Source of the DNA: Sipunculus nudus
Taxonomy: Eukaryota; Annelida; Sipuncula; Golfingiida; Sipunculidae
Direction of reading: 5' to 3'
DNA length: 64,000 bases
NCBI GenBank assembly: GCA_026874595.1
Contig: CM049306.1
Coordinates: forward strand, 11,991,019-12,055,018
Shown: positions 13,208 to 26,700 of the stretch, one piece after another
Layout: every line of letters starts with the position of its first letter
Numbering within the stretch: position 1 is the stretch's first letter
Program-made: the position numbers and the translations under genes
The notes under the pieces: generated by a model
Told to the model about the DNA's origin: nothing
What the model saw: the letters and a program-made list of their open reading frames with translations, nothing else
Database searches by the model: none

Positions 13208-13686
13208 GACTGATGCCACTGAGGCCAATTTGTTTATTATTTTACAAGAATAATCCCCTGAATAATTCTTATAATAATTGTCTTTTATGGTTCCAAAGAA
13301 TGAATTTTGGCTGAATTATAAAGATTGAATCAAGTCATTTTACCATATATGTTAGCTGTGTGAAGCAGATACATCTAGCCTGGCAACAGTTTATCAGCAT
13401 CTGTTGCATCATGCTTCTAGAGACATTTAGATTTCAGATTATCTATGGTTAATATTGACAAGAATGTTTTTGAAAAGCTTTTAAAAAATGTAGATATATA
13501 ATTTTAGATATTCCTCATGCCAGGCAATGTTAACAATCACAGGTATACAGCTCTCTGTGGCTATATAAAGACGGCTAAACATGGATTATAAATAATTGGT
13601 ATCCATACTCAACTTAATTCAAGATTTTGCCATTAGTGAGATGTATCTGTATTATAATTTTGCATTCAATATGCATCTGTAGTAAT

Positions 13687-14584
13687 TTTTAGCGAACCTG
13701 TGAGCCAATGCGATGAGGTGGCAGCGTCCATCGTCTGTACGTTTACCTGTACTATTTCGAAAACAACTGGAGCTAGCATCATGATATTTAATGCAGAAAA
13801 TTAGCCATCTGAAAAATTCTGCATTTTCTTTGAATGTATAGAGGAAAAGCTAAAACACCTTTCAAAATCTTTTCTTCCAAAACTGTCAAGCCAAATTGTT
13901 CAGTATTTCACAGAAATAATCTTTTATTCCATCTCTCTCAAGTTTGTTCGAATGGTTCAAGTTTGGTGAATTTTGGTGCCACCTACTTTTATGTTTACGC
14001 TGCAAACATTCAGGCTTATATCTCAGGTCTGGTTTGACATATCCCCCTGAAATTTTGCAAATGTATAAATCTCATGTAGCATTTAATCATATACAAAATT
14101 GGTGGTGCCACCTGCCATCATTTTTGCACAGCGTCCTTCTGTTTGTCTGCTGTGGGATAAAATCACTCATATACAAGAAGTGGTTTGACTTATCTGCCTA
14201 AAATTTTGCATATGTATACAACTTGGACAGCTTTCTGGATTTTTTGGTAGGTGGCGCAACCTACATACACATTTCAGCTGCAGACATCCATTCTAATATG
14301 CAACACTCCTCACTTTATTTCTCCTTGCCACTCAATCCATGCCTCACTTCACCTGTCCCACTCTGATTTCGTCGGATACATGTATTCCCTTGTCGACTAC
14401 CCATATTCTAGTTTTAAAATGCCCTAGTCCGAAACTTGCAGGTCCAAAACATCCATTTTGCTGAAATCATAATACTAAGGTAGATATGCAGGACATAAGA
14501 GGATCAATATTAAATTTTAAAAATAATCCTCCATTCATACTCCCAAACTTTGCACTGGTTCACATTAGGCCTGTAGGCCTTGTT
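13687..14584 (+). mobile_element. Family A, internally deleted short copy (A3)
   Basis: It opens with AGCGAACCTGTGAGCC at about 13689, inserted into A2 after 'gtagtaattttt'. At about 13968 the 5' section jumps straight to the 3' section ('ttggtgccacctacttttat'). The copy ends with 'cattaggcctgtaggccttg' and TT at about 14563-14584. At about 0.9 kb it is a deletion derivative of the 2.75-kb A4 form. Confidence 0.7.
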
Positions 14585-15193
14585 AATGTAAATTTAAGCT
14601 TAGTTTAAAATTTATATTCAGGGGAGTGCCAAGGTATAAAATTCCTTGGCTTAAAAGTAGTTAAAATTTCCTCGACCCAATTTCAACACAGTGAGAGTTC
14701 TTAAATTAAAACATACTACATACTTTAAAATCACTTCGTTTATATCTTTAACAGGAAACACTGTAAAAATGTAATAATACCTTGCACACATCCTGGAATT
14801 TCAATTATAATGTTTTAAATATTATGTTCACTGACAAGCTAACTAATAAACAGACATGGGTTTGGCAAACAGAAAGATATTGGTGAAAAACGTAACCTCC
14901 TTCTTAAGTTAATTCTAGTTAATTTTAATAAACAAACATGGCTCCACACCAAGAAAAGTGGAAAAACCTTCCCAAACAATCAAGGATATGTAATTGTAGG
15001 GACACTGACTTTGTTAATTAAATTTTTATCAACTTGCTGTATCTTGGTTACGACAGTAGGGGGTTACTCGATGGTAGACACTACAGTTAGGGTTTACTTT
15101 ATTTCCTGTATGCAGGTTATCACATTGAAGGATTACTATATATATAATATATGGTAGACACTGCAGTAAGGAGTGATTGTGTTAATTCTACAG
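14585..15193. other. Spacer upstream of the first recognised exon
   Basis: No gene or repeat end is recognised. The last bases (ttctacag, ending at 15193) form a splice acceptor for the FAS1 gene, so at least part of this stretch should be intron. Confidence 0.5.
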
Positions 15194-15298
15194 GCGCTTG
15201 AGACATCTGATACTTTGAAGAAAGCTGTGATCAGACACCTGCTGAAGAATCCATCCACCAACCTGACAATGTTCATCCCAGTCTCCCCCAACAAACAG
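15194..15298 (+). CDS. Exon 1 (of those seen) of the FAS1 gene: domain start and H1 region
   Basis: The acceptor is ttctacag and the donor is |gtacaacc. The 35 codons begin [12 protein letters not shown] and end at SPNKQ. 'LTMFIPVS' occupies the place of the FAS1 H1 motif (consensus of the type T-x-F-x-P-x-N). The exon codon use is less AT-rich than the flanks. It is phase 0 at both ends. Confidence 0.8.
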
Positions 15299-17693
15299 GT
15301 ACAACCATTATATCTCTACTCATGACATATTTGTAAAGGTTAAAGGTCAGTGGTTTATCTTAATAGTCTTAATATATCACTAACTTTATCAGTCTCATTT
15401 CCTAAGGTGTTTTGGACCTATTTGTGCCTGTAGTATTTTCTCAGCTCACTGTTAACATACAACCAAATCAGACATGATAGTAGCCAAAAGGTCAAGGTCA
15501 GTCAAATTCACAGGTGTGTCACCTTGACCTTTTTCAAGAACACACAGCTTTATATAGATAAAAATTTGTGAGTTTATATCTCAGGAACCACTGAATAGAT
15601 CATTATGATATGGTGTGCTTATTGGCTTAAAAGACTTGATTGTGACTTCCACACCATGTTGTTTGAACCATCCACAATAGATCTTGATTTTTATGCCCTC
15701 GCCACAAAGTGGCCGGGGCATATAGTTTTACCCATGTCCGTCATTCCGTCATTCCAAAATCAAACAGTTGTACGGACTTTTTTTCGCAATGCCTGCAGAT
15801 ATTGGCCTGATTTTTGGTATGTGGGCAGATAATGACCAGTTACAGATTGAATTCATGTTTGGTCTCGGTTGACCTTTTTTTGACCGTTTTAATAAACCGG
15901 CTCCTAAACTTGGAAAATTTCATAAAAAAATAGAAATTTTCATGACAAATACACATGTACAGACTTTTTTTCGCAGTGCCTGCAGATATTGGCCTGATTT
16001 TTGGTGTGTAGGCAGATAATGACCAGTTACAGATCGAGTTCGCGTTTCGTCCCAGTTGACCTACTTTTGATTGTTTTACAGCTCCTACACTTAGAAAATT
16101 TCATGAAAAATAGACATTTTCATGACAAATACACATGTACAGACTTTTTACCGCAATGTCTGCAGATATTGGCCTGATTTTTGGAGTGTGGGCAGATATA
16201 GACCAGTTACAGATCGAGTTCACATTTTGTCCAGGTTGACCTACTTATGACCGTTTTACGGCTCCTAAACTTGGAAAATTTCATGAAAATTGAAATTTTC
16301 ATGACAAATACACATGTACGGACTTTTTTTCGCAATGCCTGCAGATATTGGCCTGATTTTAAGTGTGTGGGCAGATATAGACCAGTTACAGATTTAGTTC
16401 GCGTTTCGTCTCAGTTGACCTACTTTTGACCGTTTGACATTTCCTGAACATAGAAAATTTCATGAAAAATATAAATTTTCATGACAAATACACATGTACA
16501 GACTTTTTTTCACAATACCTGCAGATATTGGCCTGATTTTTGGTGTGTGAGCAGATAATGACCAGTTACAGATCAAGTTCATGTTTTGTCCCAGTTGACC
16601 TTTTGAGCATTTTACTGCTCCTGAACATAGAAAGTTTCGTGAAAAACAGAAATTTTCATAACAAATGCATATGTACTGACTTTTTTTCCTCAATGCCTGC
16701 AGATACCACCCTGATTTTATATGTATGGGCAGATAATGACAGTTACATATCGAGTTCGCATTTCGTCCTGGTTGACCTACTTTTGATTGTTTTACGGCTC
16801 CTAAACATACAAAATTTCATGAAAGAAGGAAAATTTTATGGAAAATGCACATGTATGGACTTTTTTTCAAATGCCTGCAGATACTGGCCTGATTTTTGGT
16901 GTGTTGCTTTATAATGACCCGTTTCAGATCAAGTTTGCATTTTGCCCTTGTTGACCTACTTTTGACCATACGACACCTCCTGAACTTAAAAATTTTTTCA
17001 AAATTTAACAAATGTGTCTAATTTGCCCCAGGCGGGGGCACTCATGTCGTTTCGATACATCTAGTTATGATTTTTTTTCTAGACACATTATCTAGATGTC
17101 TAGAACCTGCCAACTGTGTCAGATTTTAGAATAGGTCAAGTTACGCTCTGTATTTATATAACTTTGGCAGACTGCCAACCATCTCAGATTTTCCAACAGG
17201 TCAAGTTTCAGTTTGTAAGAGCCAGTGGTAAGTTTCAGTCTGTAAGAGCCAGTAGTGTGATTACTACTGACATGTGGCACATTAGGTACCATTGACCTGT
17301 GGGAAAGCTGAGCCTCTATTGCCAGGATGCATGAAAAGGTGTGACTCAATACCAAGGCTAAAAGAGGAACTTGTTCTTTGATTTTATAATGAAAAAGCTA
17401 AAAAACATTTTAAAATGTTCTTCTCAGAAACCATGCTGCCAAAGTGTCCATTCATCTGTCCCAATATCCCACCCTGGCAAAAAAAACATATTGGAAATAT
17501 ACTGACTGATACATCCTAGTTTTAAAATGTCTTAGTCCGAAACGTGCAGATACGAATCGTCCATTTGGCTGAAATCATAATGACTAAGGTAGATATGCAG
17601 GACATGAGAGGATCAATATTAAATTTAAAAAAAAAAAATTCATACTCTCAAACTTTGCACAGGTTTGCATTAGGCCTGTAGGCCTTGTGTATA

Positions 17694-17769
<76 letters not shown>

Positions 17770-20700
17770 CATATATTTCATTAAATACATCATATCATCT
17801 CCTCCTCTAAGACATTTTAAGGCACTGTTTTCACCAAAAAAAAAATATGAGGATTTTCTGTTCCACAACTAATTTTCTCGTACATGTTTTAGCATAATGG
17901 AGTCAGATGTTAGAGGGGTCAATATTTATATTTCTTCAAACATGTTGCAACATGTTGATATCAATGGTGAAAATGCCATTCCACATTTATAACTTGCTTA
18001 TAAATATAATGCTCATGCTAAATAATTGATATGTTGAAACTTTGCCTGCATTTTATTGGCTTCTGTGGTCTAGGCTGAGGAAAAGACTCAGTCAACTGAG
18101 CACAGATCGTGCGTTCGAGTACTGGTATCAGCAGAGGAGCCATAGGACTAACACGGTCAGCCCAAACCCACTCATTGCACTCCAATGGTTAACAGAAAGG
18201 CCTTGCCTCACTCACAGAAAAATGTGATTTAGAGGTTTCCTCAGTGTTGTGACCCAGTAAAGTAAAATAATGAAAAGACTCTCTCTCACATTATAAAGAA
18301 ATATTTGGATGTTGTCTTTACAGAATAAATCACACAGCAGTTCATTAATATTCTCAACTTATGAAATAGAAAATAATGAACTGTGAATAACTTAATGATC
18401 TAATTGCTGATAAATAAAAAGAAATATGCAAAATTAAAATTAGTCAAGAATAAATGGGAAAAGAAATAGATAGAAAAAGAGGTTTAACAGTTCAACCAGC
18501 AGGGGGTGGGGGGGTCAACAGGCCCCCACCTTTTAATCTGCCAAGGTGTATACATTACAATGAAAGGTTTTAGAATATAAAAGTATTCAGATGGTCCCAT
18601 TTAGATGACATATTCCTAAGATTTCGTAACTGTGAATATTTTAATGTTATTGCATAAAAGGTTTGAGGGTTAGAACTTTTTTAATATTCAGGGGTTTGCT
18701 TCCATAATTTTCCTTAATGGCATTACTAGAATAAATCAAAGGACTGATTGAAAAACTGGTAATCCAAACACAGAAAAGAAAGAACACAAACAATAGGATG
18801 TGACATGGTGTTATCTGATATCTTAACACTTTCTGGCTTCTTTGTTAATGGAACAGTGACAGAGAGCGTGCTGTGTCTTGTTAGAATCTGAGATTTCAAC
18901 CTTTCCACAGCCATCTTATTGAAGCTGTGACATGGGAATGGATATTATAATGGAACCACTTGGTATGGTAGGATATTTTGGTAAAACTGGTTTATCTTTC
19001 CTCAGAAAATAAGAAATTCATAAGTTCTTCAGACTTGGTTAGATTACTAACTGTGTGTAGTGAACCATCTCTTTTACTGTCCATGTCCTCTTTTTAATTG
19101 ATGAAAAAGCTTATATATCTGTTTTATATATAGTTTCAAAATCTAAACTGTTTGTTAGAACTGTTCGTTAAAATTCTTGGGGTTTAGAATTTTGTACATT
19201 TGCTGTGACAGTGGTTAATACTGCATGCTACCCTTTAAGTAAGCTTTCATTTTGGAGAAATAATAGGAAACAAGCAGGCAGGTTGCAATCCACTGAACTT
19301 TGGATTTTGTCTTCAGATCAGTTATAGGTAGTATAAGAAAATTGTCATGTCTTGTATGCATTAATGGAGTTGCAGTCACATGGAGAGCTTTGTTAATTTA
19401 TAAATTAATGGAACCATTTTGTATGTCAAGACATATGGAGATAAAACCAGATTGTCATGTTGTTATATTACAAAAGCTCCAGCTGATATTGCCAGCTTAC
19501 CGCTTACCATTGTATTTTCACAAATGTACATTGAAAAATCACTAGGTTTTGTTTTTAAAATTGATGGACAGCAAAGCACAAGCAACAATTATCTTTAGTG
19601 CTAAAGAAAAAACCTGTCAGATGCAACATTTACTACAATCATAACTTTACAACATTTGCACACAGTCTTGAATTAACATATTGTCCCATCAATATAATTA
19701 TCCACTGATGGCTTTAAAAGGCTATTTATATTAATCTGTTATAAAATGTTCCATTTGAATCTTCTCAGTTTGTACCCTTAAGTCTGTAAGGTTTAATGTT
19801 TGATTTGGTTGGTTTGTAGCTGAGATTCAACAATACTTAAGTATTTAATGGTAATAGATTAAAGGCAACCAATCACCTACCTTTTGAAAAAGAATTTACG
19901 TGAATTTGGCTTCCTCTGTGTATAATGTGATGATCTAAGGGTAATTTTGGTTGTAAAAAGTTCTTATAAAGCCTTCCTGAAGGATGTGTGAACTTTTTTA
20001 TGAGTAGTATATCAACAATTAACATAATTGTAATATCAGCAATGTTAACAGACTGGAAAAACATGTAACCTTAGGTGATAGGTTGCATATATGCGGAGGT
20101 AAAAAAGGTCACTTGTTGCAAAACACTATTTGCAAAGCTTTTGCTTATCTGACTTGCTGCCAGATGCCCTTGTTGAATTTTTCTGGTTATTCTGGCAGGC
20201 CCACTTATTATAAGCATGTTGATATAATCAAAACAAGCAGCCTGTGTGTGCATGGTGATATCCATGTTTTCTGGCCTATTTTTATGAAAGCTTCAAGGGA
20301 TTACCTTTAGTTTATAAAGGTCAGATAGGTGATTGTGCCTCTTTAACTGATGGTTGTCTGCTTTTACAGAAATGGTCTGGATATGAACTGGAGCGGTATG
20401 TTGGTGTTGAGGAGTTGTTGTTACCTGTATGTAACAACACCAGCCTTCAGGTGCTAATGCTGGATGATTCATCAACCATTCTGACATGCAGTAAGGTATG
20501 ATAATATTTCCTGAAATATACACATGTATACAAATACACAAGATGTAGCTGCACCAACCTGCAGGTTCTGGTGTTTATTAACCCTTTTGACAGGCATAAA
20601 ATTATGATTTTGTTTTTTCTCAAACATACATATATACATACATACTACTGTATACACATGCACACTCAGTATGTACGTAACATATAGAGAGATGTTTAAA

Positions 20701-23700
20701 TGTCCATGCTGGTCCATCTCATGGAGATATAGAACAAGAATACAAAGAAAAAGTCAGATCACCCTGTATGGTGGTGATCTAACTTTTTCTGTGTATTCTT
20801 GTTCTATATCTCTATGTACGTAACAACTCAACTTCCAGATTCTGATCTTGGATGTTTTAGTAACAATCAGTCATTCTAACCATCCTATTAATAATGTTTT
20901 TAGCGAACCTGTGAGCTTATGCGATGGTGCGGCATCATGCGTCGTCTGTACGTTAACCATAGCTATCTCTAAAATGGCAGGGGCTAGCATCACCAAATTT
21001 TTTGCAAAAAATCAGTCATTCAAAAAACTATATCGGATTTTGTTTATTTTTTTTCTAACTGCATTTCTTAGATTTTATAGGGAAAAAGCTAAAAAGGCTT
21101 TAAAAATCTTATTCTCCGAAACTGCCCAGCCAAATTGTCTAATATTTTACAGAAATGATCCCTGGAACAATCTTTCTCAAGTTTGTTCGAATGGTTTCAG
21201 TTCAGAGATTTTTGGCCGAGTTACAGGAGGTTGAACTTTGTTAACTGTGCAAAAAAGCATATTAAAATTTATATCTCAAAAACTGCTGTAGCTATCATCA
21301 CCAAATTTTATGCCAATGTTGGTCACATGAGTCATATCTGTAATTGAGGTATTGGTGGTGCTACCTGCATTGGCCTTTTTTGTACGGGGTCATCAATGCC
21401 CGTATCACACTGAGGGCTACAAAAAACTTCCTCTCTGAACCCCAATGGCCAAAATGTTTAATATCGCACAGAAATGATCCTAGGGTAGTGCTTTCTGAAG
21501 TTTGTTCAAATGGTCTCTTTTCAGTGACTTTTGGCTAAGTTATAGGAAGCTGAATTTAGTCATATGCCATAACAGCCCATTTTAGCTTAGTGGATACAAA
21601 GATCTTCTTCTCAAAAACCACTGGGTCAAATTCTTAAATCTCACACATTAATTATCCTCAGATGTTGATAATTCAAGTTTGTTCAAATGGTTTTGGTTCA
21701 GTGCTTTTTGGCTGATTTATGGGAAGCTGAACTTAGCCAATTTGCTGTATCTTCCTATACGAGTTATAAACCTGCGAAACGTTTTTCGACTGATGCCACT
21801 GAAGCCAGATTGTTAAATATTTTACAAGAATAATCCCTACAATAATTCTTATACTAATTGTCATAAATGGATCCACATGAATGATTTTTGGCTGAATTAT
21901 GGAGACTGAATTAAGTCATTTTACCATACATGTCAGCTGTGTGATGCTGTTACATCAAGCCTGGCACCAGTTTATCAGCATCTATTACATCATGCCACTA
22001 GACATTTAGATTTCAGGTTAACTTTGGTTAATATTGACAAGAAAGTTTTTTTAAAAGCTTTTAAAAAATTTAGATTTATGATTTAAGTTATTTATCATAC
22101 CAGACAATGTTACAATCATGGACATTCAGCGCTCTGTGGCCATGTAAAGACAACTGTATGTGGATTCTAAATTTTTGGTATCCCTATACTCAACTTAATT
22201 CAAAAATTTGCCATCAACTAGATATATCTGTATTTTAATTTTGCATTCAGTATGCATCCGTAATAATTTTACATATATTCCAGATTTCTTTTTTTATAAA
22301 AAGTCAGCTGAAAAGCATTTTGTATTGGGAAAATAAATTTCAAAGTTATTTCAAGTAGGGACCACTTTAATGTACAGATGGCAGCACATGGTTTACCATT
22401 GGCAGATTGCCAGTGCCTTGATTTTGGCCATTAGCCAAGATGATGTCAGCTCTATAAATAGTTTTGGCACAGTGCCAGGATTGGAAGAAGTGCAGCCAGG
22501 TAAAGGTCAAGAGTTCAATCAGTGCAGTAGCTGCATTCTATTTATAGCTTTGGCAGAATGCTCACTGCATCATATTTGGCACCAAAGTTCAGCCTGAATC
22601 TATTTATAGCTTTGGCAGACTGCCAGCTGTGTCAGATTATGCAACAGGTCAAGAGTTCACTCAGTGCAGCCAGGTACAGGTCAAAAGTTCACTCAGTTTA
22701 GCCAGGTGCAGGTCAAGAGTTCACTCAGTGCAGTAGCTTGAGGCAACAATTTGTCACAGGTCACTTGGGGGCAACTGCCTTACTCACCTGAGCCTTGTCA
22801 GCCCAGTGCATCAAACTCTGGGGAAGTTTGATGTATTGGACTGATATTTTGACCTGCCTATGCATCTTTGATGGTATTCTCATTTACAAGACAGGTGGTG
22901 CCACCTACATTAACTTTTGCAGTGTGTGCGCCTGCTTATTTCTACAGAGGAATTTGATACGTCAGCCTAAAATTGGGCATCTTTATACATATCGGGTAGC
23001 CCTCATTTTTGTTTGACCTCTGACCTTTCTTCTCTGCCCAGTGTCCATTTGTGTGTCTGTTTCCACGCATAAACCCACATATCTCGGCAACCGTTTGACT
23101 GATAAGGCTAAACATTTTGCACAAATGTAGCCCTTGGAAAGCTTTATAACATACACTAAAAATGGTGGCGCCACTTGCAGCCATTTTTGCACAGCGTCCA
23201 TCTGTTCATCTGCCTTGGGATAAAATCACTCATATCTCAGCAGTGTTTGACTTATTCACCTGAAATTTTGCAGGTTTATACATTCTGGACAATTTTCTCG
23301 ATTTTATGACAGGTGGCACCACCTGCATTCACGTTTACGCTGCAGACATCCATGCTAATATTCAACACACCTCACTCTATTCCCCTTGCCACTTAATCCA
23401 TGCCTCACTTCACCCGTGCCACTCTGATTTCTGCGGATACACATAGTCGCTTGTCGACTACCCATATTCTGATTTTAAAATGTACTAGTCTGAAACTTGC
23501 ATGTATGAAACGTCCATTTTGCTGAAATCATAATGACTAAGGTAGATATGCAGGACTTAAGAGGATCAATATTAAATTTTAAAAATTAAAACCTCCATTC
23601 ATACCCCTAAACTTTGCACAGGTTCGCATTAGGCCTGTAGGCCTTGTTTATTGTTGTTGCTGTGAAATAATGGTATAATTTACATTAATGATGTGTTATG

Positions 23701-26700
23701 TAATAGTATATACTTAGTTAATGCAGGTTTGGATTAAATCTGTTCTTTTTCTATCAAATATTTTGTGCTTTGATTATAAAATATTTTGTATTTCTGATGG
23801 TTTTACCCATCCACAGATTTTATAACCCTTAAACTGCTTTCAAGGCAGAACCAACAAAGATTTCTGCTCTGTGGTTTTTACATTTCTATCAGTTATATAA
23901 CAGTCATATAGAAATGAAATTAATGAACCATCAGTATAAAATTACAGACCTTCAGTATTATGCTTTATAAGTACAGTCTTGTTCCATGCTAACATTGCCT
24001 AAAATTAATGAATTATTTGTTGTCATTAAATTGTCCACAGAGAACATTAACGTTCCATTTAAAAAATCAACTATGTAGTCCTGTACTAAGTTCATTTGTC
24101 TGGTGATTGTCTCGCAGGATGTGTGGTCAGCCAATGGAACTGCTGTGGTTAAAGCTAATATTCCGACAGTGAATGGATTTATCCATTTACTCCAGAAGCC
24201 ATTTTCAGAAGAACGCATGCATCCTAAGGTCAGTACTCTCATTTAACAGTAGGACATCCCCAGTATACTTTTCATTTCAAGAATCTCCACTTTTTTTACT
24301 TTTATGTCGTATTCTCTAGTGGAAGTACTTTTGCACTTTTCCTTAGAAAATTTATAACTTTGAGAAACATATCAAAAGTGATGTTTGTATTATTGAATTT
24401 TTCTTTTATCAGTGAAACTAATAACGATTTTGTTACAGTTTCCACAGTACTCTTGAGTTGAATCCTTAAGTGTGTTTACAAACAAAGTGAAAATCCATCT
24501 CTGTGGTAATGTGTACAGGTCAATTGCTGTGTGGCGTACACTCTGGCTATTGTCCAGTAACCTGTGTTTAACAGGCTTGTGTTCATGTGGTCAGATATTC
24601 AAGAAACTTGTAGATGGATTTACCAGTATGATGAGTTAAAGCAGAATTTTTCTTATAAATGATTAGTCTTATAAGAAAGTTTACATATCTAATGACTGAT
24701 CTGTTTTATTTTAAGTGTCAGCATTCCTGAGGGTCATGAGGTGCAGAAAAAAAGCTAAAAATATGTGCATCCTTATAGAGCCTTATAGTGCGGCCCTCCA
24801 TACAAGATGTAATGACACTCTGACGCTGGTCAGAGACAATTCGTCTACATGACCCTGAGTCACTTGTTAAAGCTGTTGATATTTTTTTTTTTTTAAATTT
24901 ATATAGATATTAGGTAAATCCAATTGCATTTCTGAATTGGCAGTGTATGGACTGATGTTCCTTCTCTAATGAGAACACATTATTAAGAAGATGAGATCAT
25001 AATTACCTTTGTTTACCAGTTCTCTATAAGTAATAATATTTGTAAATCATATAGAGAGAGGGTGGTGGCTTAATCAGCAAATGGTTTTTGGTACTCAAAG
25101 TGAATTGATTTTTTCAAATTTAATTCTTTTTCTTGTTATTTATCTTTCAGCTGTTTTGGTAGATAAGTGAATATAATATTAATTATTTAAAGTAATGTTA
25201 CTTTATTTTTAATAATTATTTTACAGATCATGAATACATTTGCTGAAGCTCCATTTCTAAAACTGTATTTTAATCAAATTTCTGTGATCAAGAAGAACTT
25301 AATTAGACAATGATTATTCCTCATGCAGTCAATTCTGCTGGCCTTTAACAAGCATTTGAATCATGACACTGTCATTTAAACTAATCAGGGTTTGCTCATA
25401 GAAGTTAATGACAGATATTTCTAAGGACACAGTAAAACATGCTAAGAAGAACTGTGGAAGAAATTCTTTATGGAAATCTCTTAGCAAACCACACAAGAAA
25501 TGAAGAAATATTTTAATCAATATCTTCATACATTGAAGACACAAAAAGGTTTAAAATATAATAATTCCCACCATATTTTCTCTTAAAAAATGATATTCAT
25601 AAATTCATAGTCCCAAAAACAATTCTACATATTTTTCTTCTAAATCATAAATTGAAAAATAAATTAACTATTTCTTCAATTATCACTGATAAATTTCTGA
25701 CTAACCTTCACTTATGTACCATCCATACCACCCTACCTCACCTAAACTTAATCACACCCAAACACTCTGAATGCTGCCATTGTATATTGTTAGTGAAAAC
25801 ATTTCGGAGAGAGTAGAGGTAAGCTTTAAGTAGCTTGCACTCAATCCCTTTGATGCTTGTAATATGTGATTTATATGTGCATATTCAGTATCAGTAATAA
25901 ATCTCAAACAAAAGTGCATTCTTAAGAGCTATGCAAGAAAATGGGTAACCTAGCAGCTAGGCTGCAGATTGTGTAAAGGGCAATATTAGTATTTAAACCA
26001 TGATTTTACCAGTATTCATCTGAATTAATTTATACCTACTGTCAAACTTGTTCAACTTGTAAAGACATTTGAGTGAATATGTTTTTGCAGGAACCAAAAA
26101 AAGGGGAAAAAGTGAATGTAAGTCAAATTTACTCAATTTAAAACCTGGTTTCATATTTAAAAGAGTATTTGGTCCGTTTCATAACTTCATTTAAGAAATG
26201 CCAATAGTAATACTATACTATGAAAGATATTCCTTATTGATATAATATTAGATAGCCCATGAACAAGTCCAAGGTAAAAAATGATGTCTTTGATAAAACA
26301 TAAACATGAATATCAAACCTTCCATGAGGTTGATGAAATTTACAGTTTATTAAATAGCTTTCTCTTTCCAGAAGAAAGAATGAGTGAGTTTTGAGATTTT
26401 TTAGATAAAGGTGATGAAGGCTTGTCCTAATTGATTGGTTGAAAATAAAGGTTCTTTGAAAATATAGCCAGTATTTAAAAAAGCTATGTGTAGAAATGAC
26501 TGAATGTATGCTACTGTTGTTGTTTTAGTTCCTTTGAAACTAAATCTCTATACAAATCATATTTTTTTTTAATATCCTTTTATACTTTATGTTCTCTTGG
26601 ACACAATAATAATTTAGTTTCCCTTCTTACTTTCATGTAAAGCTTGTATGTTACAGAGTTCTCTCCACCAGAGTCTGGCAGTAGGCTTCAGTGTTTTTGC

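Larger units (their letters stand above)
9255..13686 (+). mobile_element. Family A element, copy A2, split by two nested insertions
   Basis: It opens with TTTTTAGCGAACCTGTGAGC at 9255. The A body runs to about 9393, is broken by element D (9394-11036), and resumes with 'atctaactgcattttatagg', as in copy A4 near 21055. It is broken again at 11768 by a B copy and resumes at 13208 with 'gactgatgccactgaggcc', matching 21789 onward. It then stops at 13686 where a third element (A3) begins. No continuation of A2 was seen beyond A3, so the copy looks 3'-truncated. Confidence 0.7.

Noticed and set aside
15772-17033. CRISPR-like regular repeats
   Set aside because: Units of about 180 bp are contiguous without spacers, diverged and inside a eukaryotic element; this is a minisatellite.
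17584-17872. Tyrosine/isoleucine-rich open frames on both strands
   Set aside because: They are translations of the (AT)n microsatellite.
20848-21234. 128-codon plus-strand open frame
   Set aside because: It spans the left end of element A4; the same region in other A copies is broken by stops, so it is a chance frame.
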